Positions 1 through 9,336 of a stretch of DNA of 64,000 nt are shown here, in pieces. Position 1 is the first letter of the stretch. Every line of letters begins with the position of its first letter. The notes beneath the pieces are model-generated. The model was not told where the DNA came from. It made no database searches and saw only the letters and a program-made list of their open reading frames with translations. The stretch comes from Hyphomicrobiales bacterium (GTDB lineage: Bacteria; Pseudomonadota; Alphaproteobacteria; Rhizobiales; Rhizobiaceae), in NCBI GenBank assembly GCA_900469965.1, contig UBZP01000015.1:277806-341805 (forward strand). The letters are read 5' to 3'. The position numbers and the translations under genes are program-made.

Positions 1-101
1 CGGGATATGGTCTCAAAAAGAGAGTTCGTCTTCTTCGACCAGGGGACGGACCTTGTAAAGGAGGCAGTTTTGGCTCCACTGGTTACCCGGAGGGAACCGC
101 G

Positions 102-518
102 ATGAACAAGGTTGCGAGCAGGATCGCGGGCGAGCGGGTGCTCGTCATCGACGGCGTGCCGATGTCGATGGACGACTGTCCGGTCCGCGACGTCCTCGAC
201 CATATCGGCGGGAAGTGGAATTCGCTCATGCTGCTGGCGCTTGCCGACGGGCCGAGGCGCTTTTCGGAGTTGCGGCGCTTCATCCCGGACATCTCCCAGC
301 GGATGCTGACGCAGACGCTGCGGGATCTCCAGCGCGACGGCTATCTGGTCCGCACGGTCTATCCGACGCTGCCGCCGAGCGTCGAATACCGGCTGACCGA
401 TCTCGGGCATTCGCTGCTCGTGCCGGTGCGGGCGCTCGTGCAGTGGTCGCAGAGCAACCACGCGGCGATCCGCCAAGCGCGCAGCGCCTATGATGCGCAG
501 GCCGGCAACGGTCGCTGA
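102..518 (+). CDS. HxlR-family winged-helix transcriptional regulator
   Basis: A 138-residue single-domain DNA-binding protein. The HxlR signature is visible: a cysteine (Cys26, in DDCPVRDVL) just ahead of the helix, then [12 protein letters not shown], a recognition region around [27 protein letters not shown], and a wing ending in [12 protein letters not shown]. HxlR proteins usually act as dimers, and members with a single N-terminal cysteine (for example YodB and HypR) sense electrophiles or oxidants through it. The ATG at 102 follows GGAGGG at 89-94 with good spacing. The next gene on the same strand, after about 170 bp, is an NDH-2-like flavoprotein, which makes a redox-responsive local regulator plausible. 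That link is inference; the true target could be upstream of the window. Confidence 0.9.
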   Translation: MNKVASRIAGERVLVIDGVPMSMDDCPVRDVLDHIGGKWNSLMLLALADGPRRFSELRRFIPDISQRMLTQTLRDLQRDGYLVRTVYPTLPPSVEYRLTDLGHSLLVPVRALVQWSQSNHAAIRQARSAYDAQAGNGR

Positions 519-688
519 CGGCCGCCGCAATCGTGGTTGCTGCACCTGCTCGCAGCGCAGGGCACGCATGACGAGACAGCGGTTGTCGGCGCGGTCGATC
601 CCGCAGATGGTAGCGGCGGGTGCAGGCGGAGCGCGGCGCGCAACGATCGGCGGCCGTGGCCCGACGACGACGGAAGTGGAATGCTGCC

Positions 689-2011
689 ATGCAAGGTCTT
701 CATCATCTGGTCGTGGTCGGCGGCGGTTTCGGCGGCCTGCAGCTCGTCAACGCGCTGAAGGGGGCTCCGGTCCGCATCACGCTGATCGACCGCAGGAACC
801 ATCACCTGTTCCAGCCGCTGCTCTACCAGGTCGCGACCACCGTGCTGGCGACGTCGGAGGTCGCCTGGCCGATCCGCCATCTCTATCGCAACCGGTCCGA
901 GGTCACGACCCTGCTCGACCAGGTGGTGGGCGTCGATCCCGCGGCAAAGACGGTGAAGCTCGCAACCGGCGGCACGGTCGCCTACGACACGCTGGTGCTC
1001 GCCACCGGGGCGACGCATGCCTATTTCGGCCATGACGAATGGGAACCGGTGGCGCCCGGCCTGAAGACGCTCGAGGATGCGACGACGATCCGGCGCCGGC
1101 TGCTGCTCGCCTTCGAGCGCGCCGAACTGTCAACCGATCCGGCCGAGCGCACGGCGCTTCTGACCTTCGTCGTGATCGGGGCCGGGCCGACCGGGGTCGA
1201 GCTCGCCGGCATCATCGCCGAACTGGCGCAGCGCACGCTGCCCGGCGAATTCCGCCATATCGACACCCGACAGGCGAAGGTCCTCCTCGTCGAGGCGGGG
1301 CCGCGCATCCTCGCAGGCTTCAGCGAGCCCTTGTCGGACTATGCGCGGCGCTCGTTGGAGAAATTGGGTGTGGAGGTGCGCACCGGCGTGCCGGTGACGG
1401 CGTGCACGGCAGACGGCGTGACGATCGGCGAGGGCTTCGTGCCGGCCCGCACGATCGTGTGGGCGGCGGGCGTGCAGGCCTCGCCGGCCGCGCGCTGGCT
1501 TGGCATCGCGGCCGACAGGGCAGGGCGGGCGATCGTCTCGCCGGACCTTTCGGCGCCCGGCCTGCCGGACGTGTTCGTCATCGGCGACACGGCGGCGGTG
1601 ATGCAGGAGAACGGCAAGCCGGTGCCGGGGATCGCGCCGGCGGCGAAGCAGCAGGGGAGCTATCTGGCCCGGCTGATCCGGGCACGGCTCGCCGGCAGGC
1701 CTTCGCCCGGCCCGTTCCGCTACCGGCATCAGGGCAGCCTCGCCACGATCGGCAGGCGCGCCGCGATCATCGAGCTCGGCCGCTTCAAGCTGAAGGGCGC
1801 ACTCGCCTGGTGGCTCTGGGGGATCGCCCACATCTACTTCCTGATCGGGACGCGCAGCCGCTTCGCCGTCGCCTGGAGCTGGCTGTGGATTTTCCTCAGC
1901 GGCCAGCACAGCGCCCGCCTGATCACGCAGAAGGAGACGATCGCCCAGCGGGATCCGCCGGTGCCCGCTTCCGATGGCGTGCCGTCGCGCGACCGGGAGG
2001 CGGCGGGCTGA
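689..2011 (+). CDS. NDH-2-type FAD/NAD(P)H-dependent oxidoreductase (type II NADH dehydrogenase)
   Basis: A 440-residue flavoprotein of the NADH:quinone oxidoreductase (Ndh) family, which passes electrons from NADH to membrane quinone without pumping protons. The N-terminal FAD-binding Rossmann motif is GGGFGG (residues 11-16). The second dinucleotide fold has VVIGAGPTGVELAG near residue 160. VFVIGDTAAV, about two thirds along, is the typical FAD-contacting GD motif. The C-terminal 50-60 residues (ALAWWLWGIAHIYFLIG and AWSWLWIFLSG) are the hydrophobic membrane-attachment segment expected of NDH-2. The frame is open further upstream, but ATG 689 starts directly at the FAD motif and follows GGAAGTGGA at 672-680. 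It may be controlled by the HxlR gene just upstream. Confidence 0.88.
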   Translation: MQGLHHLVVVGGGFGGLQLVNALKGAPVRITLIDRRNHHLFQPLLYQVATTVLATSEVAWPIRHLYRNRSEVTTLLDQVVGVDPAAKTVKLATGGTVAYDTLVLATGATHAYFGHDEWEPVAPGLKTLEDATTIRRRLLLAFERAELSTDPAERTALLTFVVIGAGPTGVELAGIIAELAQRTLPGEFRHIDTRQAKVLLVEAGPRILAGFSEPLSDYARRSLEKLGVEVRTGVPVTACTADGVTIGEGFVPARTIVWAAGVQASPAARWLGIAADRAGRAIVSPDLSAPGLPDVFVIGDTAAVMQENGKPVPGIAPAAKQQGSYLARLIRARLAGRPSPGPFRYRHQGSLATIGRRAAIIELGRFKLKGALAWWLWGIAHIYFLIGTRSRFAVAWSWLWIFLSGQHSARLITQKETIAQRDPPVPASDGVPSRDREAAG

Positions 2012-2035
2012 GGCGGCGGTGAAAACGGCAACAAA

Positions 2036-2059
2036 AAAGGCCGGCGGGTGCCGGCCTTT
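2036..2059 (-). terminator. Rho-independent terminator of the cold-shock gene
   Basis: A perfect 10-bp inverted repeat (AAAGGCCGGC, loop GGGT, GCCGGCCTTT). Read on the minus strand the stem is followed by a run of six T, so it terminates the cold-shock gene that ends at 2119. It lies between convergent genes. On the plus strand the tail is only TTTCC, so it would be weaker for the upstream oxidoreductase. Confidence 0.85.
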
Positions 2060-2118
2060 CCATTCATTCCTGCCGCTGCCGCCCTTCGGTGGTCAACGGA
2101 TGAAATGCACCACGATGC

Positions 2119-2328
2119 TCAGGCTGCCTGCAGCTGGTCGGCAGACATCTTGCCCGACTTGCGATCGCGGACGAGTTCGTAGCTGACCTTCTGGCCTTCG
2201 TTCAGGCCGGCAAGGCCTGCGCGCTGTACGGCCGAGATGTGTACGAATACATCCGGTTCACCATTGTCGGGGGCGATGAAGCCGTAGCCCTTGGTGGTGT
2301 TGAACCATTTAACGGTACCTGTTGCCAT
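2119..2328 (-). CDS. CspA-family cold-shock protein
   Basis: A 69-residue single cold-shock domain, the usual length. The protein starts [24 protein letters not shown]1 (KGYGFIA) and RNP2 (VFVHIS) are both intact, as is the WFN motif that stacks on single-stranded nucleic acid. Such proteins are cytoplasmic RNA/DNA chaperones that melt mRNA structure, often but not always cold-induced. The ATG has a purine-rich GAGAGGAAAGGG Shine-Dalgarno region upstream. About 290 bp without a gene precede it, consistent with the long 5' untranslated leaders of csp genes. Alphaproteobacteria carry several paralogues, so no paralogue symbol is given. Confidence 0.95.
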   Translation of the reverse strand: MATGTVKWFNTTKGYGFIAPDNGEPDVFVHISAVQRAGLAGLNEGQKVSYELVRDRKSGKMSADQLQAA

Positions 2329-2618
2329 GACGAAACCCTTTCCTCTCCGGCGTCTTTTGGGTGGATATCCGGCCCCCGGGCCGAAAATCCGGTCTTAAGT
2401 CGAATTTGAAGGGGAAGTTCGTCAAACTGCGCGCGAGCGCAAAAGCAAAAGTCGTCGTTCAAATCTCGATGCGGCGCAAGATAGGTGCTTCGCCCGAAGA
2501 GGTCAAGGCGTGCGCTGCGGCGGCCTTGCCCTGCCAGACCCGCCCTTCTCGCGCCTGGAACAACCATCGCCGGACCCGTTGCGGAGCGCGGCGATGGCAA
2601 TGACAGCGCCTGAAGCCC
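2329..2618 (-). promoter_or_regulatory. Upstream leader/promoter region of the cold-shock gene
   Basis: No convincing gene here. On the minus strand a TTGACG-like -35 element lies roughly 80 bp ahead of the cold-shock start. A GC-rich inverted repeat (GGCC CGGG GGCC, about 2376-2387) falls in the presumed leader. Csp leaders are often long and structured, and this region fits that, but no exact start site can be assigned. Confidence 0.4.
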
Positions 2619-3002
2619 TCAGTGAAGCGAAGGCGGCGTCAGGCGGGCGGTCTCGACGAAGACGGCCTGTGCCTCGCCCTCCTGCAGGCGGCGCTTGCGG
2701 ATCAGCACGCTCATGATGCGGGCCGCGGTGGAAAACGTCATGACGTCCAGCGGTCCGTCTCCGTCCCAGGGCTTGGTCAGCCGCTGGGCTACCATCTCCA
2801 TGACGCTCTTTGGCACGATGTCGGTGCATTCGCGCATGGCCTCGAAGACCGTGCTGATCGGAATCAGTGTGCCCTCGTGCATGACGGAAGGCTCCGGCTC
2901 GTCGCTCTTCCAGTCATAGAAGCTGTCGATCGCATCGCGAAAGAGATGTTGCAGGGTGATCGGAGCGTGTCCTTCGTGAAGGTCAGGCAGGAAATTCATC
3001 AT
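2619..3002 (-). CDS. Conserved hypothetical small cytoplasmic protein
   Basis: A 127-residue acidic protein with no signal peptide or membrane segment, and no family I recognise. It begins MMNFLPDLHEGHAPITLQHLFRDAI and contains DWKSDEPEPSVMHEGTLIPIS, a stretch around MEMVAQRLTKPWDGDGPLDVM, and a basic IRKRRLQEGEAQ near the C-terminus. The start at 3002 is supported by AAGGAG at 3010-3015 (minus strand) with 7-base spacing; the adjacent ATG at 2999 is the alternative. It is a monocistronic unit between the cold-shock gene and the TetR region. Function unknown. Confidence 0.7.
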   Translation of the reverse strand: MMNFLPDLHEGHAPITLQHLFRDAIDSFYDWKSDEPEPSVMHEGTLIPISTVFEAMRECTDIVPKSVMEMVAQRLTKPWDGDGPLDVMTFSTAARIMSVLIRKRRLQEGEAQAVFVETARLTPPSLH

Positions 3003-3338
3003 TTTCTGTCTCCTTGGCGTCGGCGTGGCTGCTTACTCCTGCAGCGGCGAAAGTTGCATGTCATGCCGCGTCACGACCACTACCGTTCGATGAGCGGCCT
3101 CACCAATTCTATCGAGTTGAAATGTCTTGGGAAGGGAAAAATGATGCGCGAAACGGCGCTCGAATTGTGGTTCCTAAGAATAGGGTTTCAATTCAATCGG
3201 TTGATGTTGGGCCTTCACCCGTAAATTCATCTCCCGTTCAGCTTTCTCTTCCGCACGTCCCGCGTGTTTTCCGGCAGAATCAGAACGCCCTGGATGTGTC
3301 TGCGATCCGGCGTGGCGGATCTGCGGCCGAAAAACCTG

Positions 3339-3367
3339 TTGACCACGATTTCCGATCGGCATAGAAC
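3339..3367 (+). promoter_or_regulatory. Candidate sigma-70 promoter for the TetR gene
   Basis: TTGACC (3339-3344), a 17-base spacer and TAGAAC (3362-3367). The predicted start of transcription, about 3374, lies immediately ahead of the palindrome at 3378-3393, so a bound repressor would block early elongation or promoter clearance. Confidence 0.5.
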
Positions 3368-3377
3368 GACGGCGAAC

Positions 3378-3393
3378 CGTACCGTACGGTACG
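3378..3393. promoter_or_regulatory. Perfect 16-bp palindrome, likely TetR operator
   Basis: CGTACCGTACGGTACG is its own reverse complement over all 16 bases. It sits 44 bp ahead of the GTG start of the TetR-family gene and just downstream of a candidate promoter. Size, symmetry and place match autoregulatory TetR operators. Binding is inferred, not shown. Confidence 0.65.
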
Positions 3394-3437
3394 CATCCGT
3401 TTGGCGTCCCGCCGGCCGGATTGGCGAGGGAGCGGGC

Positions 3438-5190
<1,753 letters not shown>

Positions 5191-5259
5191 TCGCGCCTGA
5201 AGGCGGCGCATCCGGCTCGCCGGTCCGGGCAGGCCGGTGACAGCAAAGACACGAAGGAG

Positions 5260-5282
5260 AGCCGGGTATTCGCCCGGCTTTT
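5260..5282 (+). terminator. ilvC: Rho-independent terminator after ilvC
   Basis: Stem AGCCGGG / CCCGGCT with loop TATTCG, followed by TTT, 70 bp after the ilvC stop codon. Confidence 0.85.
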
Positions 5283-5646
5283 CCAGTTCTGGACCTCCCA
5301 AAACGCAGCGGAAAGCTGCGGTGACGTCGACGACGTGGCGATTGAACCGGCTGCTCGTGTGGAACCCGGCGGGCCGGCAAGAAGAACCGACGCCAGGCTC
5401 CGAATTGCCGGCCGGCCTGCGGTCAGGGGAAATCACGGTTCGCTAAAATAGGGGCGGCGGCAAGTTGACGCGGGCGAGCAAGCTGGTGCATCCTCGCCCC
5501 CGGAATGCGGTACCGCCGCTTAAAAGGGGGCGCTTCGACAGGTCGAAGCGATGCGGCGGCATCTCCAGGTCTGACGACCACCCTTTCGCATGCATGCAGT
5601 TCTTTCTGGAATGCCTGTTCTTCTTGGAACAAGGGAGGAATGCACT
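5283..5646 (+). promoter_or_regulatory. Upstream region of the betaine-type binding protein gene
   Basis: About 360 bp with no gene. It contains a 10-bp palindrome GCGGTACCGC (5507-5516), a strong inverted repeat at 5531-5550 (listed separately) and a TTGACG hexamer at 5465-5470. The strong ribosome site GGGAGGAA at 5633-5640 decides the start of the downstream gene. No riboswitch class is recognisable. Confidence 0.4.
5531..5550. repeat. Inverted repeat ahead of the binding-protein gene
   Basis: CGCTTCGA CAGG TCGAAGCG: eight perfectly paired bases around a four-base centre (the CA/GG ends could extend pairing in DNA). It may be an operator or an mRNA hairpin about 100 bases before the start codon. 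No adjacent regulator gene claims it. Confidence 0.5.
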
Positions 5647-6600
5647 GTGAAGCGAAATGACCTGCGCCTTCTCGCGCCGGCCGCCGTTGCCGCCTGGCTC
5701 GGGGCCTATCCCACGCATGCGGCGGACCTCGCCATCTCGGCGCCCAACTGGCCGTCCGGCCAGGCCACGGCCAACATCCTCAAGGTCGGCATCGAGAAGG
5801 ATTTCGGCCTTCAGGTCGAGGTCAAGCCGATGGGGACGATGAACTCGTTCGTCGGCCTCGAGGCGGGAACGGTGGACATCCAGCCGGAGATCTGGCGTCC
5901 CAACTTCGATGACCTCGTGCAGAAATATGTCGAGGAGAAGGGGGCGGTAAAGCTGGCGGGCAAGCAGGTGCCGGCCTGGCAGGGGCTGTGCGCGACACCC
6001 GCCGCCGCTGCGACCTTCAAGTCCGTTTCCGACCTCGGCGATCCCGAGAAGACGGAGGTGCTGGACACGGACGGCGACGGCCAGGGCGAGATATGGATCG
6101 GCGCGCCGACCTGGCTTTCCACCGGGATCGAACGGGTGCGCGCGAAAAGCTATGGCTACGAGAAGAACCTGCACCTCGTGGAGGCGGAGGAGGATGTCGC
6201 CATGGCCGCGGTCGATGCGGCGGTCGCGACCGAACAGCCGATGGTGTTCTACTGCTATGCGCCGCACCATGTCTTCCAGCTGCACGACCTGACCCGGCTG
6301 GAGGAGCCGGCGCACGACCCGGCGAAATGGAACCTGGTCTCGGCGCAGGATCCGCTGTGGATCACCAAGTCCAACGCCACGACCGCCTGGGACACGGCGC
6401 ATTTTCAGATCGGCTATGCGACCGCCTTTGCCACGAAGCGACCGGACGTCGCGCAGTTCCTCGAGAACGTGGACTTCACCCCGGAAGAGGTGACGCAGAT
6501 GAGCTACGCGCTCGGGGTCGAACGGCAGGCGCCGCTCGACTACGCGAAGAAATGGGTCGAGCAGAACGCCGCGCGGGTGGCGGGATGGGGCAAGCCATGA
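5647..6600 (+). CDS. Glycine betaine/choline-type ABC transporter substrate-binding protein (OpuAC family)
   Basis: A 317-residue exported binding protein. The N-terminus (KRNDLRLLAPAAVAAWLGAYPTHA) is a signal peptide with cleavage near THA/AD. The mature part starts DLAISAPNWPSGQATANIL and carries the OpuAC features: FGLQVEVKPMG, EAGTVDIQPEIWRPN, WIGAPTWLSTGIERV and a C-terminal VDFTPEEVTQMSY. These proteins deliver quaternary amines or related zwitterions to a permease/ATPase pair. Start taken at GTG 5647 because GGGAGGAA ends six bases before it. No permease or ATPase gene follows, so this is an orphan binding protein. Its stop overlaps the start of the L,D-transpeptidase gene (ATGA). Confidence 0.87.
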   Translation: MKRNDLRLLAPAAVAAWLGAYPTHAADLAISAPNWPSGQATANILKVGIEKDFGLQVEVKPMGTMNSFVGLEAGTVDIQPEIWRPNFDDLVQKYVEEKGAVKLAGKQVPAWQGLCATPAAAATFKSVSDLGDPEKTEVLDTDGDGQGEIWIGAPTWLSTGIERVRAKSYGYEKNLHLVEAEEDVAMAAVDAAVATEQPMVFYCYAPHHVFQLHDLTRLEEPAHDPAKWNLVSAQDPLWITKSNATTAWDTAHFQIGYATAFATKRPDVAQFLENVDFTPEEVTQMSYALGVERQAPLDYAKKWVEQNAARVAGWGKP

Positions 6601-7295
6601 GAACGGGAACACGAGGCCTGCCGGGGATGATCCTGACGAAGATGCGCCGCTTCGGACCGGTGCTGGTGGCGGCGGGCCTGTGCCTCGGGCCGCTTGTGGC
6701 GCTGGCGCAGACGCAGATCTACGACGCGCGCACGGGCAAATGGGTCGACTACGACAAGAAGAAGGCGCGCCAGCTCTACGCCCGCAACAAGCAGCTGCCC
6801 GAGGCGTTCCAGCGGCAGGTCGTGCCGTTCCGGACGGCGGAAGCGCCCGGAACGATCATCATCGACGGCAACCAGCACTTTCTCTACCTCGTGCAGCCGG
6901 GCGGGCAGGCGATCCGCTACGGCATCGGCGTCGGCCGCGAGGGCTTCGGCTGGGCCGGCATCGTGCGGGTCGGGCGCAAGGCGGAGAATCCGACCTGGAC
7001 GCCGCCGCCGGAAATGGTGGCGCGCGACCCGAACGCGGCGAAATGGGCGGCGGGCATGCCGGGCGGGCGGCCCGACAATCCGCTCGGCCCGCGCGCCATG
7101 TATCTCTATGTGGGCGACAGCGACACGATCTACCGCATCCACGGCACCATCGAGCCGTGGACGATCGGCCTCGACGTGTCCTCGGGCTGCATCCGGCTGA
7201 ACAACGACGACGTCGTCGACCTCTACAGCCGCGTCGATGTCGGCGCCAAGGTGATCGTCCTGATGCAGGGGGCGGCACTCTACAAGGGCGTGTGA
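6597..7295 (+). CDS. L,D-transpeptidase (YkuD domain), exported
   Basis: Up to 232 residues. The catalytic YkuD signature is clear: IHGT with His182 and SSGCIRL with Cys198, spaced as in peptidoglycan L,D-transpeptidases that make 3-3 crosslinks or attach proteins to the wall. A hydrophobic stretch (RRFGPVLVAAGLCLGPLVALAQ, residues 17-38) is a signal peptide. Three starts are possible: ATG 6597, which overlaps the previous stop as ATGA, ATG 6627 and ATG 6642; the last gives the most compact signal peptide. Coupling to the betaine-type binding protein suggests co-expression, perhaps in osmotic or envelope stress (inference). Confidence 0.88.
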   Translation: MRTGTRGLPGMILTKMRRFGPVLVAAGLCLGPLVALAQTQIYDARTGKWVDYDKKKARQLYARNKQLPEAFQRQVVPFRTAEAPGTIIIDGNQHFLYLVQPGGQAIRYGIGVGREGFGWAGIVRVGRKAENPTWTPPPEMVARDPNAAKWAAGMPGGRPDNPLGPRAMYLYVGDSDTIYRIHGTIEPWTIGLDVSSGCIRLNNDDVVDLYSRVDVGAKVIVLMQGAALYKGV

Positions 7296-7370
7296 TGCGG
7301 CAGCGTCGCGCGATGATGACCAGAGCCTGGCGGCAGCGGATCGCCACAGCAAAGAGAGGACGGGTCGGGG

Positions 7371-7724
7371 ATGGATGCAAGGGGGATAGCATTCGGCGGG
7401 CTGATGCTGGCTGCGGCCGGGTTGGCCGGTGGCTGCCAGTCATCGGCGCCGGCGCCGCAGGACATGGCGCGGACCAATCTCGGCACGGCACCCGCCGACC
7501 TGCAACTGATGTGCGCGAGCGCTGCGGCCGGGCCCTCCGGCGTCGACAGCAGCAAGATCCTGCCGACGAGTTCGAGCCAGCTCGACGCGACGTCCTACCG
7601 CGTCGACCTCGACGCCGGCGGCAGCAGGTTCACCTGCGTCATCGACAGCAGCGGCTCGGTGAAGTCGGTCGGGCCCGCCGCGGCGGCCGCAGGGACGGCG
7701 CCGGCGCCTGCGGGGGCCGGCTAG
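7371..7724 (+). CDS. Small putative lipoprotein
   Basis: A 117-residue protein with a lipoprotein signal: MDARGIAFGGLMLAAAGLAGGCQ, lipobox LAGG-C with Cys22. After the lipid anchor comes a domain containing two further cysteines (LQLMCASAAAG and RFTCVIDSSG), which could pair, and an Ala/Pro-rich tail. No family recognised with confidence. The ATG follows GAGAGGACGGGTCGGGG. It is 75 bp downstream of the L,D-transpeptidase on the same strand, so it may share its transcript and work in the envelope. Confidence 0.75.
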   Translation: MDARGIAFGGLMLAAAGLAGGCQSSAPAPQDMARTNLGTAPADLQLMCASAAAGPSGVDSSKILPTSSSQLDATSYRVDLDAGGSRFTCVIDSSGSVKSVGPAAAAAGTAPAPAGAG

Positions 7725-7946
7725 CGGCATCCGCTTCGCGGCGCAGACGTTGAGCGAGACGACCGTCGCGCTTGATGCAAGCCTGCCGGCGCGGTGCAAC
7801 CGAGGCCATGCGGGCTTGCGCTGCAGGCCAGAGCCGCGCGACAACCAGGCTTGGCAGCTCCACGTCCGCCGGTATCGCTGATTGAATTCGTTACAGTTCT
7901 GTCACATACTTCCTTCCGTCGTTTCACGATCAGGGAGGAGAGTGCG
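7725..7946 (+). other. Intergenic region ahead of a small membrane peptide gene
   Basis: Holds a candidate promoter near 7882-7909 and the strong GGGAGGAG ribosome site at 7933-7940. Nothing else recognised. Confidence 0.4.
7882..7909 (+). promoter_or_regulatory. Candidate sigma-70 promoter for the 34-residue peptide gene
   Basis: TTGAAT (7882-7887), 16-base spacer, CATACT (7904-7909). The local region is A/T-rich compared with its surroundings. It would start transcription about 30 bases ahead of the start codon. Confidence 0.4.
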
Positions 7947-8051
7947 ATGACAACGTTGATCTATCATTTTGCCTGGTTCGACCTGGCCATCCTGGGCGTG
8001 ATCGCCGCGCTCGTGATGGCGAGCCTGTACGGCGACAGAAAGACCCATTAG
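7947..8051 (+). CDS. 34-residue single-pass membrane peptide
   Basis: MTTLIYHFAWFDLAILGVIA begins a peptide that is one hydrophobic helix (about residues 8-28) with a short charged tail GDRKTH. The case for a real gene is a near-ideal Shine-Dalgarno site (GGGAGGAG at 7933-7940, six bases from the ATG), a plausible promoter upstream and a compact frame ending in TAG. Small membrane peptides of this kind often bind and tune larger membrane proteins, but no partner is evident. Too short for homology judgement by eye. Confidence 0.55.
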   Translation: MTTLIYHFAWFDLAILGVIAALVMASLYGDRKTH

Positions 8052-8352
8052 GTCGCGCAGGGCGGTCACGAAGAGAGCGCCGCCGGCTGCGGCCGGTGCG
8101 GTTCCTGTCGTGAGTTCTGTCCCGTGATGCGCTTCTATGGCCGGTCAGCGGCGCGGCGTCATCGCGCCCGCGCCATCGGCGCCGGCTTCCGCCTCTCCCC
8201 AATGCGCCCCGCAGTTCCATTTGGAGATCATCGCGCCGATCTGCCGAACGGGAATCGATTCAACGGTTTGTCGGGAAATGTTGAAGTGCGGCAGCGCCCG
8301 CCGTGATGCGGCGGGCGCTGTGCAAACGAAGATTGGGCGTCGCCCCCTGGCG
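8052..8352. other. Gene-free 300-bp interval between convergent genes
   Basis: Contains the hairpin at 8292-8320 and no coding signal that I trust. Confidence 0.5.
8292..8320 (-). terminator. Strong hairpin downstream of the DUF2189 gene
   Basis: An 11-bp perfect stem CAGCGCCCGCC / GGCGGGCGCTG with a seven-base loop, 33 bp past the stop codon of the minus-strand gene. No T-run follows on either strand, so it is a terminator or 3' stabilising structure of uncertain efficiency. Confidence 0.5.
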
Positions 8353-9153
8353 TCACTTCACCGGGACGACCAGCTTGCGATAGAGGTGCCAGGTGGCGTG
8401 CCCGAGGATCGGCATCATCACGGCGAGACCGGCAAAGACCGGAATCGAGCCGATCATCATGCAGATCGCCACGATCAGTCCCCAGAAGGCGACCGGTACG
8501 GGATTGGCGATCGTGGCCCTGAGCGAGGTCTCGACGGCCGAGACGGCGCCGACGTCGCGGTCGAGCAGGAGCGGGAAGGCGACGACGGTCGTCGCCAGCA
8601 CCACGGCCGCAAAGCAGAAGCCGATGATGTGGCCCACGACGATCAGCGTCCAGCCGGCCTGCGTCCCCAGCACCTGCTGCAGGAAGGCGGAGAAGGATTG
8701 CGGCTGCTCGGGACCGAAAAGGCTGACATAGAGCCTGTCGGCGACCAGGAGCCAGGTGACGAACAAGGTCAGGAGCATGAGGCCGACCACGATGATCGCC
8801 GGCAGGGCCGGGGAGTGGCGCACCTCGAGGGCGTGCCGCCAGGAGGTGTCGAGCCCCGCCTCCCGCCGACGGCTGATCTCATAGAGGCCGACGGCGAAGA
8901 GCGGGCCGAGCAGCGCGAAACCTGCCGTCAGCGGAAACATGATCGGCATGAGATTGGCGCCGGAACTCCAGATCATCAGGATGACGCCGGACAGCGGGAA
9001 AAGCAGGCAGAGAAATACGTAGTGCGAGGGCTGCTCGCGAAAGTCGTCTATGCCCAGGAGAAAGGCGTCCCAGACCTGACCTATGCCGATCTTGTTGATC
9101 TGGGGATGGGCGACCCCGTGCTCGGCGTCCGACATCACGTGAAATGTGGCCAT
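8353..9153 (-). CDS. DUF2189-type integral membrane protein
   Basis: A 266-residue multi-pass membrane protein. The N-terminal soluble piece has INKIGIGQVWDAFLLGIDDF, the characteristic DUF2189 start. Six hydrophobic segments follow (among them YVFLCLLFPLSGVILMIW, FPLTAGFALLGPLFAVGLYEI, PAIIVVGLMLLTLFVTWLLV and the terminal FWGLIVAICMMIGSIPVFAG). Start at 9153 is fixed by AAGGAGGA seven bases upstream; an earlier ATG at 9213 lacks support. Biochemical function is not known; the family is common in alphaproteobacteria and some members lie near cytochrome oxidase genes, which is not the case here. Monocistronic. Confidence 0.85.
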   Translation of the reverse strand: MATFHVMSDAEHGVAHPQINKIGIGQVWDAFLLGIDDFREQPSHYVFLCLLFPLSGVILMIWSSGANLMPIMFPLTAGFALLGPLFAVGLYEISRRREAGLDTSWRHALEVRHSPALPAIIVVGLMLLTLFVTWLLVADRLYVSLFGPEQPQSFSAFLQQVLGTQAGWTLIVVGHIIGFCFAAVVLATTVVAFPLLLDRDVGAVSAVETSLRATIANPVPVAFWGLIVAICMMIGSIPVFAGLAVMMPILGHATWHLYRKLVVPVK

Positions 9154-9336
9154 GCTCAGTCCTCCTTGCCGGTTCGAACCGTCAGGGCCACCGCGGGCAG
9201 GACCTTGAGCCACCGCACGGCGGTACCCCTAGATCGCCAGAAGATAGCATCGTTGATGCCGATTGTCCCGCCTTTCGCGACGATGGCCGCAGGCGGCCCT
9301 TGACATGAGGCACCGGCGAACGCACATCGCCTCGTC

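Larger units (their letters stand above)
3003..3437. other. 435-bp gene-free regulatory stretch
   Basis: Between two divergent genes. It holds the start region of the minus-strand small gene, and on the plus strand a candidate promoter and a 16-bp palindrome just ahead of the TetR gene (both listed separately). It is more A/T-rich than its surroundings around 3100-3200. The short open frames here have no coding character. I see no RNA gene. Confidence 0.6.

Noticed and set aside
2361-2603. 80-codon basic frame opposite the cold-shock leader
   Set aside because: Arg/Lys-rich random composition and no ribosome site.
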